Notes: a model not told the origin generated them from the letters alone. Numbered from the stretch's first letter, positions 54,530 through 64,000 are shown. The stretch is DNA of 64,000 nt from Bin87 sp965217175 (GCA_965217175.1 OZ244251.1:2542001-2606000); one strand, 5' to 3'. Numbers and translations are program-made.

Positions 54530-55450
54530 ATGCAGCGTTTTATTATTGTTCGCGTATTCCATTCAATGATTGCCCTCGTGGCGATCAGCATTATCGTTTT
54601 TAGCCTGGCCCGTATCACCGGTAACCCCCTGGACGTACTGCTTCCGATTGAAGCTACCCAGGAAGACTTTGATCGGGTTGAAAGAGTCTGGGGGCTGGAT
54701 AAGCCTCTTCCCTTACAATACTTCAAGTACGTTAACAACATCATGCACGGAAACTTTGGCAATTCCTTCAAATGGCAGGACAAAACCGCTTGGGAATTAG
54801 TAACTAGCCGGTTCCCGGCTACCCTCCAGTTGGCGGCCCTGGCGCTCGTATTGAGCGTGGTCATCGCAGTACCAATCGGCGTGATTGCGGCGGTGAAGAA
54901 AGACTCCCCGATCGACTACGCCGGTAAACTGATAGCTTTGCTGGGCCAGTCCCTGCCGTCTTTTTGGCTGGGAATCGTCTTGATGTGGATTTTCGCCGTC
55001 CAACTGGACCTGCTCCCCACATCAGGCAAGGGTGGATTAAGCCACATGATTCTTCCCGCCGTTGCCCTCGGATGGTTCCAGGTAGCCGCAATCATGAGGC
55101 TGACCCGTTCTTCGCTGCTGGAAGTTTTGGATACCGAATTCGTGAAACTGGCCCGCATCAAAGGTCTGTCTGAGAGGAAAGTAATCTGGAAGCACTGCTT
55201 GCGCAACGCCCTCATTACTCCGCTCACCTACTTTGGACTCATCCTGGGAAGTTTCCTCACCGGTTCGGTAGTCACCGAAACCGTATTCGCATGGCCCGGG
55301 GTCGGATTACTGGCGATTGACGCCGTTAGGGCTCGCGATTTTCAGGTTGTACAGACGGTCGTGCTTTTCTTCGCAACCATTTACATCTTCGCCAACCTGG
55401 CGGTGGATATCATGTACGCCTATCTGGACCCTCGCATCAGGTATGACTGA
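54530..55450 (+). CDS. ABC transporter permease, DppB/OppB type
   Basis: The 306-residue protein has six hydrophobic segments, a long first periplasmic loop, and the permease coupling helix EFVKLARIKGLSERKVIWKHCLRNALITP near residue 205. This is the DppB family of dipeptide/oligopeptide/nickel importers. The ATG at 54530 has AAGGAATAGAG upstream; the longer frame is rejected. The second permease and three binding proteins follow, but no ATPase gene is in the window. Confidence 0.9.
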   Translation: MQRFIIVRVFHSMIALVAISIIVFSLARITGNPLDVLLPIEATQEDFDRVERVWGLDKPLPLQYFKYVNNIMHGNFGNSFKWQDKTAWELVTSRFPATLQLAALALVLSVVIAVPIGVIAAVKKDSPIDYAGKLIALLGQSLPSFWLGIVLMWIFAVQLDLLPTSGKGGLSHMILPAVALGWFQVAAIMRLTRSSLLEVLDTEFVKLARIKGLSERKVIWKHCLRNALITPLTYFGLILGSFLTGSVVTETVFAWPGVGLLAIDAVRARDFQVVQTVVLFFATIYIFANLAVDIMYAYLDPRIRYD

Positions 55451-55635
55451 TCAGCGCGGTCTATTTACTCAGCCGCATTGGCCAATCTACCGAGTTGACC
55501 TGCATTTAAACCATAGATTCCACAATTAATCATTCACACCGAAAGTATCAGCGCACTGCGACTCAGGGATATCGCCGAGTTGAAAGCGCAGTGCGATACC
55601 TCCACCACTAATACAGGAAAAAGTAGGCAGAAACT

Positions 55636-56568
55636 ATGGCAGGCATAGCGCTACCCCAGCGAATCCCCGGACTAAAAGCTCTGGCCGGCTGGCGAGCTGT
55701 TGTTAAAGATCAACGATTGCCAGTCATACCCGTTGCAATATTGTTGATCGTGCTGGTAATTCCAGCCATTTTCGCCAACCAGGTGGCGCCCCACGATCCG
55801 CTGAAAGGCAGCTTACCGAACCGCTTGCGTCCGCCGGTCTGGACAAATCCGGTGGTGGTAGACGGAGTGGAGGTTAAGGCGGGCGGGACCTGGCAACACA
55901 TCCTGGGCACCGACAAGCAGGGCCGGGATATGCTGAGCCGCATCATTCACGGGGCTCGCGTCTCATTGACCGTTTCGCTGATCGCCGTTTTCATCGCCGG
56001 ATTCATCGGCACTGTCCTTGGGTTGATGGCGGGATTTTTTGGCGGATGGATCGATCACCTGGTTATGAGGGTGGTGGACATCGGGCTTTCCATACCGGCC
56101 ATTCTTTTGGCCCTGGTGTTGGTGTCAGCCATTGGCGCCAGCTTTGGCACGGTCATTGTGGTAATTGGCGGTGTTTTCTGGTCCCGTTACGCCCGCATGG
56201 TGCGAGGCGACACTCTGAGCATTAAAGGTCAGGATTTTGTCGCCCGGTCACGGGTCGCCGGAGCATCCAACAGCCGCATAATGGGCCGCCACATTTTTCC
56301 CAACGTCCTGAATACCATAATTGTCCTTGGCACCCTGGAAATCGGCCAGGTGATCCTGCTGGAAGCCACCCTGAGTTTCCTGGGAGCCGGTATCCCCAAG
56401 CCTACCCCGGCGTGGGGATTGATGGTCTCTGACGGTAGAGAACTGATCACTGACGCCTGGTGGGTGGCTATGTTCCCCGGCGTCGCTATTTTGCTAACAG
56501 TATTGTCGTTGAACCTTTTCGGCGACTGGGTGCGTGATCGCCTGGACCCGAAACTGCGCAATGTATAA
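55636..56568 (+). CDS. ABC transporter permease, DppC/OppC type
   Basis: The 310-residue protein has an N-terminal TM, the OppC-N-like LGTDKQGRDMLSRIIHGARVSL, five more TM segments and the coupling motif DFVARSRVAGASNSRIMGRHIFPNV. It would pair with the DppB-type permease to form the membrane channel. The gap between the two permease genes is 185 bases, unusually long for such pairs. It is followed by the three binding-protein genes. Confidence 0.9.
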   Translation: MAGIALPQRIPGLKALAGWRAVVKDQRLPVIPVAILLIVLVIPAIFANQVAPHDPLKGSLPNRLRPPVWTNPVVVDGVEVKAGGTWQHILGTDKQGRDMLSRIIHGARVSLTVSLIAVFIAGFIGTVLGLMAGFFGGWIDHLVMRVVDIGLSIPAILLALVLVSAIGASFGTVIVVIGGVFWSRYARMVRGDTLSIKGQDFVARSRVAGASNSRIMGRHIFPNVLNTIIVLGTLEIGQVILLEATLSFLGAGIPKPTPAWGLMVSDGRELITDAWWVAMFPGVAILLTVLSLNLFGDWVRDRLDPKLRNV

Positions 56569-56758
56569 CCCACGAGACGGCTATCTGGATCTACTGTCAC
56601 GCTCACTGGAGCCAACGGCCTGCAACTGCTTTCGCGATGTTGCCTCGATCAACTACGACGACATTACCACCGATTCCAGGTAGTTACTTTCCCCTCATTG
56701 CATTTAGGAGGTCAAATATACATCTGACGGATCAAGATTTACACCGGAGGAATCAAAC

Positions 56759-58522
56759 GTGCTTTATCGGTTCAAACAAACCAAAGTATTATTATTCGGA
56801 TCCCTGCTGCTCATCATGGCATTCGCAATTTCCTGCGGCGGAGCGGCTGAGGAATCTACTGACCCCCAGGAGCCCGCGGTTGCCAGCACCACTGAAACCG
56901 CCACGACTGGCGAATCTAGTGCACCGATCGCCACGGCCGTCCCTCAATCTACCCAGGATAGCGCCGCATTAGCCGAGCCCACCGTGGGCCGCCTCAGGAT
57001 AGCGTTCACAGTTCCGCCCCAGGAAACCAACCTCCCCTGGATCGGTCCCCGAAGCCTGCTCACCCAACTGAGCCCCATGGTAGAGACGCTCCTCGACATC
57101 GACCCCGACACCGGCGAATTCATGCCGATGTTGGCCACGCGCTGGGAAATGGCGCCAGATGGCAAGAGTTGGACTATGGACTTGCGGGAAGGGGTGACAT
57201 TCCACTCCGAGTTTGGCGAATTCGATGCCCAGGACGTGGCGCACATGAGATTCCTCATGGGCCCCCAGGAAGGAAACCTCAACAGCTTCCGCAACACTTG
57301 GGCCACCACGGTGAATAACGTAGAAATCGTGGACGACCATAGGGTTGTCTTCCAGCTGGATAAACCAGACCCTGGCCTGGACTTCTTCCTGTCACTGAGC
57401 GGAGACCTGGTCATGCTGAGCAAGAATCAGTGGGACCAGGAAGGCCAGGATGGCCTCGAGCAGCGCCTGATCGGCACCGGCCCTTACGAATACCTGGAAC
57501 GAGAGGTGGGCCAGTCTATTTCCTTTAGCCGGGTTCCTTATGAACACTGGCGCGTGCCCAACGCCGACTTCCAGGAGTTGGAGTTGGTATGGGCCCCCGA
57601 GTCGGCGACACGCCTGGCGATGCTGCTGACCCAAGAGGCTCACATGGCCGAACTGCCCCGGGACGTGCTCGCCCAAGCGGTGTCAGGGGGCATGGGTATC
57701 TCCCAGAGCGGTCTGGGCGCCATACTCACCTGGCTCGTAATGGGCGGCCAGTATTACACAACCGGCGATGAGGTCTACGATGCCACCGTGCCTTACGCCC
57801 AGCCCGGCGAGAACGGTCGCCTGGTGCGTAAAGCCATGAACAAAGCCATCAGCCGGGACCAGATTAACGAATTCATCTTCAGGCATGGCGGGACAACCAT
57901 GCTGGTGCATGGCTACCACCACACTCTGCCCGGCTGGAACCCGGAATGGGAAGATCGGTGGGAAGAGGAATACGGCTACGATCCCGAGGCAGCGAAAGAT
58001 TTGCTGGAGCAAGCCGGATACCCCGACGGTTTCAAGTTGAAGATGTACGGAGCCCACACTCTGCCAGGGGTGCCGGAACTGCCTGACATCGCTGAAGCAG
58101 TGAGCATCTTCTGGACCGAGATCGGAATCGACGTCGAAATCGTGAGCCTGGAGTTCTCGGCGGTCCGTCCTCAATACCGGACCAAGCAAATCCAGGGCTT
58201 CATCTTTCCAATGAGGACCGTGCGCCGACCTCTTCAGGAACAGATCCGCCTTTTCAATCTCCCTGATGGAGTGGTCCACCATTACGAAACTGACTCCGTC
58301 GTCGAGACATGGAATGAGTTGTCGTTGACCCTGGACCCAGCGGAACGAGACCGCCTGATCCGGGAGATTGGAAACGAGAAGTTTGACAATCATGAGACCA
58401 TACCCCTGCTCTGGATATTTTTCCAGGTTGCGATCAACCCCGATGTAATAGCCGAGTACAAGTTCCCCGGAACGGCCGCCAGCAACTTTAGCCACTTGGA
58501 AACAATCAAGGCCGTTCGTTAA
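56759..58522 (+). CDS. ABC substrate-binding lipoprotein, family 5 (copy 1)
   Basis: The 587-residue protein starts at a GTG with GGAGGAATCAAAC upstream. A lipoprotein signal ends at Cys26 (FAISC), followed by a Thr/Ser/Pro-rich linker, then the peptide/nickel-type binding domain with LATRWEMAPDGKSWTMDLRE and GYHHTLPGWNPEWEDRW. It probably delivers peptides or related solutes to the DppBC-like permeases. It resembles copy 2 closely and copy 3 less so. Confidence 0.9.
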   Translation: MLYRFKQTKVLLFGSLLLIMAFAISCGGAAEESTDPQEPAVASTTETATTGESSAPIATAVPQSTQDSAALAEPTVGRLRIAFTVPPQETNLPWIGPRSLLTQLSPMVETLLDIDPDTGEFMPMLATRWEMAPDGKSWTMDLREGVTFHSEFGEFDAQDVAHMRFLMGPQEGNLNSFRNTWATTVNNVEIVDDHRVVFQLDKPDPGLDFFLSLSGDLVMLSKNQWDQEGQDGLEQRLIGTGPYEYLEREVGQSISFSRVPYEHWRVPNADFQELELVWAPESATRLAMLLTQEAHMAELPRDVLAQAVSGGMGISQSGLGAILTWLVMGGQYYTTGDEVYDATVPYAQPGENGRLVRKAMNKAISRDQINEFIFRHGGTTMLVHGYHHTLPGWNPEWEDRWEEEYGYDPEAAKDLLEQAGYPDGFKLKMYGAHTLPGVPELPDIAEAVSIFWTEIGIDVEIVSLEFSAVRPQYRTKQIQGFIFPMRTVRRPLQEQIRLFNLPDGVVHHYETDSVVETWNELSLTLDPAERDRLIREIGNEKFDNHETIPLLWIFFQVAINPDVIAEYKFPGTAASNFSHLETIKAVR

Positions 58523-58630
58523 CAAACACAAACAAGCCACAACTTAAAAGACAGCTAACTAATTCAACGTGAAGGCTGCGCATCCGAGGCACGAGTCTTC
58601 GGAAAGTAAATAGCCTTCGACAAACGGGAA

Positions 58631-58678
58631 ACAGGCCGGGGAGGGATGATCAGTCAGGACGATCCTTCCCCGGCCTGT
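58631..58678 (+). terminator. Strong hairpin between binding-protein genes 1 and 2
   Basis: A 17-bp stem (58631-58647 with 58662-58678, one mismatch, starting ACAGGCCGGGG) encloses a 14-base loop and is followed by CTCATTTC. A short or absent U-run makes it a partial terminator or mRNA-stabilising hairpin. The rest of the 400-base gap holds the GAAGGAGGAATTAATC site of copy 2. Confidence 0.6.
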
Positions 58679-58922
58679 CTCATTTCACACAGCAAAGCAA
58701 GGAGGCCAGATTATCATGCTCCCCGGGTTCAATAGGTCCGAGGGTTAGTGACCCACTCATTTTTTGATGGTCGTGTAGTTGATAGCGGGTTGTCGCCCCG
58801 CGGCGGGACCGCCTACTACCCACAGGGCGATAACAGACGCTGGCCGAGCATTGGCTCACCACAAGTACAGGGCCGTCAAATTTACACCAGGCAGGTCAAA
58901 TTTCGAGAAGGAGGAATTAATC

Positions 58923-60689
58923 GTGCATTACCGGTTCAAAAAAACCAACGTATTATTGTTCACGCCACTACTCCTGATCCTGGCATTGGTTATCGCCTGT
59001 GGGTCGTCGGCTCCTGAACCCGAAAACACACAGCAACCTGTGGTTGCCGATACTCCGGGCGCAACCACACCCGGAGATACTGGCGCCTCGGTTGCCACAG
59101 CAGTCCCTGCATCAACGCCCGAAGAATCTGGTATAACCGTGCCCCAGGCGGACCGTTTGAGGATAGCCTTCACTGCTCCTCCCCAGGAAACCAACCTCCC
59201 CTGGATCAGTTCCCGAAGCCTGTTGACCCAACTGAGCCCCATGTACGAGACGCTCCTCGACATCGACCCCGATACCGGTGCGTACGTGCCGATGTTGGCA
59301 ACGCGGTGGGAAATGGCGACTGACGGTAGGAGCTGGACGCTGGACTTGAGGGAAGACGTTATTTTCCATTTTGGCTTTGGCGAATTCGATTCCAAGGACG
59401 TGCTCCACACTCGGAACCTCATGGGGCCCCCTGAGGGAAACCTCAACACATTCCGCGATACCTGGGCCACCAAAGTAGTAGATGTGGAACTGGTAGATGA
59501 CCATCGCGTGGTCTTCCGGCTGGGGGAGACAGACCCAAATATGGATTTCTTCCTTTCTCCCAGCGGGGATCTGGCGATTCTCAGCAAGGACCAGTGGGAT
59601 CAGGAAGGCCAGGAAGGTATGGAGCAACGGTTCGTGAGTACCGGCCCGTATCAGTACCTGGAGCGCGAAGTAGGACAATCCATATCCTACGAACGCGTGC
59701 CCTACGAACACTGGCGCGTGCCCAATGCAGACTTCCGGGAGATGGAGCAGGTATGGGCGCCTGAGTCTGCAACACGCCTGGCAATGCTGTTGACCGGAGA
59801 GGCCCACATGACCGAACTACCGCGGGATGTGCTGGCCCAGGCCGTTTCAGAGGGTATGGAAATCTCCCAGAGTGGTCTGGGAGCAATAATGACCTGGATC
59901 GTCATGGGAGGCCAATATTACGTTACCGGCGACGAGGCCTATGACCCGACAGTACCTTATGCGGTTCCCGGCGAGCCGGGCCGCCTGGTGCGGCAGGCCC
60001 TGAACAAAGCCATCAGTCGCGACCAGATCAACGAGTTCATCTTCAGGCAAGGTGGGACCCCGATGCTGGTACACGGCTATCATCCCACCCTTCCGGGCTG
60101 GAACCCGGAATGGGAAGACCGGTGGGAAGAGGAGTACGGCTACGATCCCGAGGCAGCGAAAGATTTGCTGGAGCAAGCCGGATACCCCGACGGCTTCAAG
60201 TTGAAGATGTATGGATCCCACACTCTGCCAGGGGTGCCGGAATTACCCGACATCGCCGAAGCGGTGAGCATCTTCTGGACCGAAATCGGAATAGATGTCG
60301 AAATAATCAGCCTGGAATTCTCGGCGGTCAGACCCCAATATCGAACCAAGCAATTCCAGGGCTTCACCGCCCCGTTCAGGACCGTGCGCCGACCTCTGCA
60401 GGAACAGATCCGCATCGTCAATGCCTATGAAGCCGGCGTGCTTCACCAATACGAATCCGATACCCTCGAGGCGAACTGGCAACAGCTTACTCTTACCCTG
60501 GACCCAGTTGAAAGAGACCGCTTGATACGGGAAATCGGAAACGAGAAGTTCGACCAATTCGAAGCCGTTCCGCTCCTCTGGATATATTTCCAGGTGGCAA
60601 TAAACCCGGACGTGGTGGCCGAGTACAAGTACCCCGGCACGGCGGCCAGCAACTTCAGCCACCTTGAGACCATCAAGGCCGCCCGATAA
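58923..60689 (+). CDS. ABC substrate-binding lipoprotein, family 5 (copy 2)
   Basis: The 588-residue protein starts at a GTG at 58923 with a strong AAGGAGGAATTAATC site; the longer frame is rejected. The lipoprotein Cys is Cys26 (LVIAC), the same position as in copies 1 and 3. It parallels copy 1 closely, with a 59-base identical DNA block (57971-58029 and 60135-60193) encoding YGYDPEAAKDLLEQAGYPDG. This suggests recent duplication or gene conversion. It probably serves the same permeases with a shifted substrate range. Confidence 0.9.
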   Translation: MHYRFKKTNVLLFTPLLLILALVIACGSSAPEPENTQQPVVADTPGATTPGDTGASVATAVPASTPEESGITVPQADRLRIAFTAPPQETNLPWISSRSLLTQLSPMYETLLDIDPDTGAYVPMLATRWEMATDGRSWTLDLREDVIFHFGFGEFDSKDVLHTRNLMGPPEGNLNTFRDTWATKVVDVELVDDHRVVFRLGETDPNMDFFLSPSGDLAILSKDQWDQEGQEGMEQRFVSTGPYQYLEREVGQSISYERVPYEHWRVPNADFREMEQVWAPESATRLAMLLTGEAHMTELPRDVLAQAVSEGMEISQSGLGAIMTWIVMGGQYYVTGDEAYDPTVPYAVPGEPGRLVRQALNKAISRDQINEFIFRQGGTPMLVHGYHPTLPGWNPEWEDRWEEEYGYDPEAAKDLLEQAGYPDGFKLKMYGSHTLPGVPELPDIAEAVSIFWTEIGIDVEIISLEFSAVRPQYRTKQFQGFTAPFRTVRRPLQEQIRIVNAYEAGVLHQYESDTLEANWQQLTLTLDPVERDRLIREIGNEKFDQFEAVPLLWIYFQVAINPDVVAEYKYPGTAASNFSHLETIKAAR

Positions 60690-60796
60690 TCAACTTATTG
60701 CAACTCATTGGAAAACGAGTGAACTCAACGTCAAGGTCTGATGCAAATCAGAAACGCAGTTCTTCGAAATGCCACTAGCCTCATATAAACATTCCG

Positions 60797-60830
60797 GGGA
60801 GGTGCGCACTGACCTGGCGTCGCCTCCCTG
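60797..60830 (+). other. Weak GC hairpin between binding-protein genes 2 and 3
   Basis: GGGGAGGTGCG and CGTCGCCTCCC can form an imperfect stem. It is weaker than the hairpins after copies 1 and 3 and has no U-run. Confidence 0.3.
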
Positions 60831-60873
60831 GGCGGACCTATTCTAAATGACACCCAAAGGAGCCCAATTCATC

Positions 60874-62655
60874 ATGTTTCACCGGTTCAACACACCAAGA
60901 TTATTACTGTCCGCCGTTGCGCTGCTGGCCCTGTTGTTGGTCGTCGGCTGTCGTTCCGCAGCTACCGACGAGCCGGCGTCGACCGTCGCACCACCGGACG
61001 CCGGCGCGGCGACGGAGCCGACTGCGGCCGTCACCGAACCATCCGGCGGCCAGTCGACCGCAGCAACTCCTCAACCCACTGCTGCTATCACCGGACCGGT
61101 GGAAGCCAAGGTGAACCGCCTGGTGATTGCATTCACCCAACCGACTCACGAGACCAACGTTCCTTGGTTCGGTGCCCGCACGATGTTGTCTCAGTTCAGC
61201 CCTATGACCGAGACCCTCGTCGACCTGGCTCCGGCGACCGGGGAATACACGGCCAATCTGTCCACCAGTTGGGAAATGAGCCCCGATGGCAAGAACTGGA
61301 CCCTGAATCTGCGGGAAGGTGTGCCTTTCCATTTCGGGTTTGGTGAGTTCACCGCCAAGGACGTAGTGCACAGTCGGGCGTTGATGGGGCAGGACGACGG
61401 TGTAAACACCTTGAACAGTGTGTGGCGCGAGACCGTTGATACCGTGGAAGTGGTGGACGATCATCAGGTCGTGTTCCGCCTCACAGCATCAGAGCCAGAC
61501 CTGGACTTTGCCCTCTCAATAGGGGGCGACCTGATGATGATGAGCAAGGACCACTGGGACCAGGAGGGCCAGGAGGGCCTGGAGCAGCGGGTAGTGGGCA
61601 CCGGTGCGTACCAGTATCTTGATCGGGAGGTGGGCCAATCCATCCTGTTCGAGCGGGCGACCGATGAACACTGGCGAGTCGGACGCGGCGACTTCAATGA
61701 GATTCAGCAGGTTTTCGCTCCCGAGGCGGCCACGCGCCTGGCCATGCTGCTGGCTGAGGAGGCCCACGTGGCGGCGCTGCCCCGCGATGGTCTGGCCCAG
61801 GCCGCAGATAACGGTATGAAGATCATCAACAGCGGAATTGGCGGCCTCCACACCATGTTTCTCTTCGGGGGTCTATTCTTCATCACTGGCGACGAGGCCT
61901 ATGACCCCTCGATTCCGTGGGCGGCCCCCGGTGAAAAAGGCCGTCTGGTTCGACAGGCTCTAAACAAGGCGATCAACCGGGATGAGATCAACGAGTTCAT
62001 TTTCAGGGGAGGGGGCGCCCCTTACCGCGTTGTTGACTACCACCCCACCATGCCCGGCTGGAACCCGGATTGGGACGAGCGCTGGGAGGAGGAATATGGT
62101 TTTGATCCAGACAAATCCAGGGAGTTACTAACCCAGGCCGGCTACCCCGACGGTTTCAAGATGAAGATATATGGCGCTCACACACTGCCAGGAGTGCCAG
62201 AAATGCCGGATATGGCGGAGGCCCTGAGCATCTATTTCGACCAGATTGGCATAGATGTCGAAATAGTGAGCGTTGAGTTCAGCGTGGTGCGCAACCAATT
62301 CCGCAACAAGCTGGATAACGAGTTCTTGTATCCCCTGAGAAGCTCCCGGCGGCCATTGCAACAGCAAATCCGGGTCCACAATCTCCCCGCTCCACTTGGG
62401 GTAGGCCATTTCTACGAAAGCGATTTCATTGTGGAAAAGTACGATGAGTTAACCCAGACCCTGGACCTGGTGGAACGAGACCGCATCTTCCGGGAAATTG
62501 GAGACCACAAATTCGACAACTTTGCATCCATGCCTCTCCATTGGCTCTACATCCAAATGGCGGTGAACCCGGAAATAGTGGCTGAGTACAACTTCCCGGG
62601 AACGGCTGGTTGGAATTTCAGTCACATGGAGACCATTAAAGCCGTGCCCCAATAG
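60874..62655 (+). CDS. ABC substrate-binding lipoprotein, family 5 (copy 3)
   Basis: The 593-residue protein starts at an ATG with AAAGGAGCCC upstream; an ATG nine codons earlier is less well placed. The lipid-attached Cys26 follows LLVVG. It shares the architecture of copies 1 and 2 (HETNVPWFGARTMLSQFSPM, LATSWEMSPDGKNWTLNLRE-like segments) but is clearly more diverged. The three genes in series suggest one permease pair fed by several binders. Confidence 0.9.
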   Translation: MFHRFNTPRLLLSAVALLALLLVVGCRSAATDEPASTVAPPDAGAATEPTAAVTEPSGGQSTAATPQPTAAITGPVEAKVNRLVIAFTQPTHETNVPWFGARTMLSQFSPMTETLVDLAPATGEYTANLSTSWEMSPDGKNWTLNLREGVPFHFGFGEFTAKDVVHSRALMGQDDGVNTLNSVWRETVDTVEVVDDHQVVFRLTASEPDLDFALSIGGDLMMMSKDHWDQEGQEGLEQRVVGTGAYQYLDREVGQSILFERATDEHWRVGRGDFNEIQQVFAPEAATRLAMLLAEEAHVAALPRDGLAQAADNGMKIINSGIGGLHTMFLFGGLFFITGDEAYDPSIPWAAPGEKGRLVRQALNKAINRDEINEFIFRGGGAPYRVVDYHPTMPGWNPDWDERWEEEYGFDPDKSRELLTQAGYPDGFKMKIYGAHTLPGVPEMPDMAEALSIYFDQIGIDVEIVSVEFSVVRNQFRNKLDNEFLYPLRSSRRPLQQQIRVHNLPAPLGVGHFYESDFIVEKYDELTQTLDLVERDRIFREIGDHKFDNFASMPLHWLYIQMAVNPEIVAEYNFPGTAGWNFSHMETIKAVPQ

Positions 62656-62698
62656 ATCTTCGCCCGTTTTCGGCTCCGGGTTGCACGGGCAACCCAAG

Positions 62699-62735
62699 GA
62701 CAAAACGACTCCTGAGGTTCAGGGGTCGTTTTGTC
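62699..62735 (+). terminator. Strong hairpin terminator of the ABC operon
   Basis: GACAAAACGACTCCTGA (62699-62715) pairs with TCAGGGGTCGTTTTGTC (62719-62735), one mismatch, across a 3-base loop. The A and T runs at the stem base give terminator function in either direction. Confidence 0.8.
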
Positions 62736-63019
62736 ATTATTGATTCGTGCTGTTGGTGATTCCCCCTGGATGTTGGTTTACCGAAACGATTGATCGCGTC
62801 GGCCGCTGATCGATGTTGGAACGCCAGGAGGTCGAGGACCACACTTGGCCAGAAAAAACGACATCGAGAAACGGGGTCGGCCAACCATCCTGACCCGCAC
62901 AATTCGCTAACCACCCCTGGCGTTCAAGGACCTGCCAATGCCCCGCGCCTGCTGCAACGTCGGATTGAATTCAGCCATCCCTGAGCGAACACCTGAATAT
63001 CTCCAGGGTGCATGTACGT

Positions 63020-63048
63020 TTGTGTTCGCCATCGATTTTGGGTACATT
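63020..63048 (+). promoter_or_regulatory. Promoter candidate for the methyltransferase gene
   Basis: TTGTGT (63020-63025) and TACATT (63043-63048) are spaced by 17 bases, 95 bases before the ATG. Boxes are moderately close to consensus. No SAM or cobalamin riboswitch was recognised in the 487-base gap. Confidence 0.4.
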
Positions 63049-63142
63049 ATGTGCGCCCGCGCCACCGTCTCCGCGGTTAGCGTGCGGGAAAAGTTAATCG
63101 TGTTGAACACTTAATAAAACGCAAGCCCGAGGAGGAACCCGA

Positions 63143-64000
63143 ATGGCGGACACGCCTCTGTTCCCAGTAACCGTGGTCGGGAGTTGGCCCCGCTCCACTG
63201 AATTGGTGCGCGCCCTGCGCAGCAAGGAAGCCGGCGACATCACTTTGGCGGAGTTTAATCAGGTAGCTGACGGTGAAGTCCTGGCTTGCATCCGTGCTCA
63301 GGAAGAAGCCGGAGTGGACATCCTCAGCGACGGGGAACAACGCCGCGATAATTTCTACTCGTTTGCGGTGGACAAACTCACCGGTATGCGACTGATGAAG
63401 GTTTCGGAACTGTTGGACTACTCCAGGGATCGCGCCCGCATGGAAGAGGTTCTTAGAGCCCTGGACGTGCCATCCTTCGCCATCAAAAGCCCCATCGTTG
63501 TCGATCGCATCGGCAAGCGGGAGGGGCTAGCCCAGGATGAATTGGCCTTCATGCGCGAGCACACCGACCGGGCGATCAAAATTCCTCTGCCTGGCCCCTA
63601 CATGCTGACCCGATCCAGCTGGTTTGAGGGGTTGTCTGACCGGGTGTACCCAAATCCTGAAGACCTGGCCGAAGACGTAGTTGCCATCCTCCGGGAAGAA
63701 ATCATCGCCCTCCGCGACCAGGGGTGTGACTTTGTCCAGTTGGACGAACCCATCCTGAGTCAGGTGGTATTCGGTGAGGAGAGCACCGAGACATTCATGT
63801 GCGCTGCCTTGCCCAACCGTCGCGACCCCACCGATGAGCTGGAATTCGCGGTGCGCTTGATGAACGAGACAACCGAGGGCATTACCGGTATCAAAACTGG
63901 TGTTCACATCTGTCGGGGCAACTGGAGTCGCCGCGAAGATGTGCTGTTAACCGGCAACTATGGACCGATGCTTCCCTACCTCACACAGATGAACATCGAT
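63143..64000 (+). CDS. Cobalamin-independent methionine synthase-like protein (MetE C-terminal domain type), partial
   Basis: From the ATG at 63143 (GAGGAGGAACCC upstream) 286 codons are open to the window edge. The protein begins PVTVVGSWPRS, has SDGEQRRDNFY, GPYMLTRSSWF, FVQLDEPILSQ and the zinc-ligand-type GVHICRGNW with His255 and Cys257. These match the MetE C-terminal barrel of short archaeal-type proteins and related 5-methyltetrahydropteroyltriglutamate-homocysteine methyltransferases, which lack the N-terminal MetE half. The final Cys ligand would lie beyond the window. Methyl donor is not determinable. Confidence 0.85.
   Translation, partial: MADTPLFPVTVVGSWPRSTELVRALRSKEAGDITLAEFNQVADGEVLACIRAQEEAGVDILSDGEQRRDNFYSFAVDKLTGMRLMKVSELLDYSRDRARMEEVLRALDVPSFAIKSPIVVDRIGKREGLAQDELAFMREHTDRAIKIPLPGPYMLTRSSWFEGLSDRVYPNPEDLAEDVVAILREEIIALRDQGCDFVQLDEPILSQVVFGEESTETFMCAALPNRRDPTDELEFAVRLMNETTEGITGIKTGVHICRGNWSRREDVLLTGNYGPMLPYLTQMNID

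Noticed and set aside
54085..54864. A 259-codon minus-strand frame
   Set aside because: Half is antisense to the DppB-type permease and the rest resembles no known family.
62736..63142. SAM or cobalamin riboswitch before the methionine-synthase-like gene
   Set aside because: No conserved core of either class was recognised by eye.

Overview
The window is about 64 kb of GC-rich bacterial DNA with tightly packed metabolic and transport genes. No rRNA, tRNA or CRISPR array was seen. Gene content suggests Chloroflexota, most likely a SAR202/Dehalococcoidia-type lineage: paralogous MmgE/PrpD proteins, family III CoA-transferases, luciferase-like flavin monooxygenases, acyl-CoA-dehydrogenase-like oxygenases, SwrC-type RND pumps and many MFS exporters. 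This assignment is an inference from content; no phylogenetic marker was tested.

Layout. 1-5690 (minus strand): partial isochorismatase-family gene, a DUF2157/GDYXXLXY membrane pair, and a fatty-acid operon transcribed as two-gene hot-dog dehydratase, plsX, fabG, then an isocitrate-lyase-superfamily gene. 5762-7235: a structurally intact IS66-family insertion with terminal repeats and an 8-bp target duplication, just upstream of the fatty-acid promoter. 7457-11300: L-2-hydroxyglutarate oxidase, MmgE/PrpD, quinone oxidoreductase. 11455-14415: a tryptophan locus with sigma70-like promoter, T-box leader (Trp specifier TGG), terminator, trpE, a VOC gene and trpG. 14498-20052: MmgE/PrpD, then a minus-strand group of DUF1800, acyl-CoA dehydrogenase, NHL-repeat protein and a small barrel-like protein. 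20545-24914: three MFS exporters. 26243-34665: two RND permeases and a lipoprotein adaptor with a very long coiled coil. 35827-40045: phosphotriesterase-like hydrolase, MFS exporter and ThDP enzyme. 40105-45694 (minus): flavin monooxygenase, hydantoinase/dihydropyrimidinase, amidase, MFS. 45969-48244: fluoroacetate-dehalogenase-like hydrolase and MmgE/PrpD. 48378-52240: promoter with palindromic operator, double hot-dog hydratase and two CoA-transferases. 52509: flavin monooxygenase. 54530-62655: two DppBC-type permeases and three paralogous substrate-binding lipoproteins, with no ATPase in view. 63143-end: partial MetE-C-like methyltransferase.

Taken together the region looks like a scavenging and catabolic toolkit: uptake of peptide-like solutes, oxygenases, hydrolases and CoA-thioester enzymes that process unusual organic acids, and many exporters. 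It sits beside housekeeping loci for fatty acid and tryptophan synthesis. Regulatory signals readable from sequence are the T-box, the operator at 48382-48408, and an unusual array of overlapping mini-ORFs upstream of the amidase.
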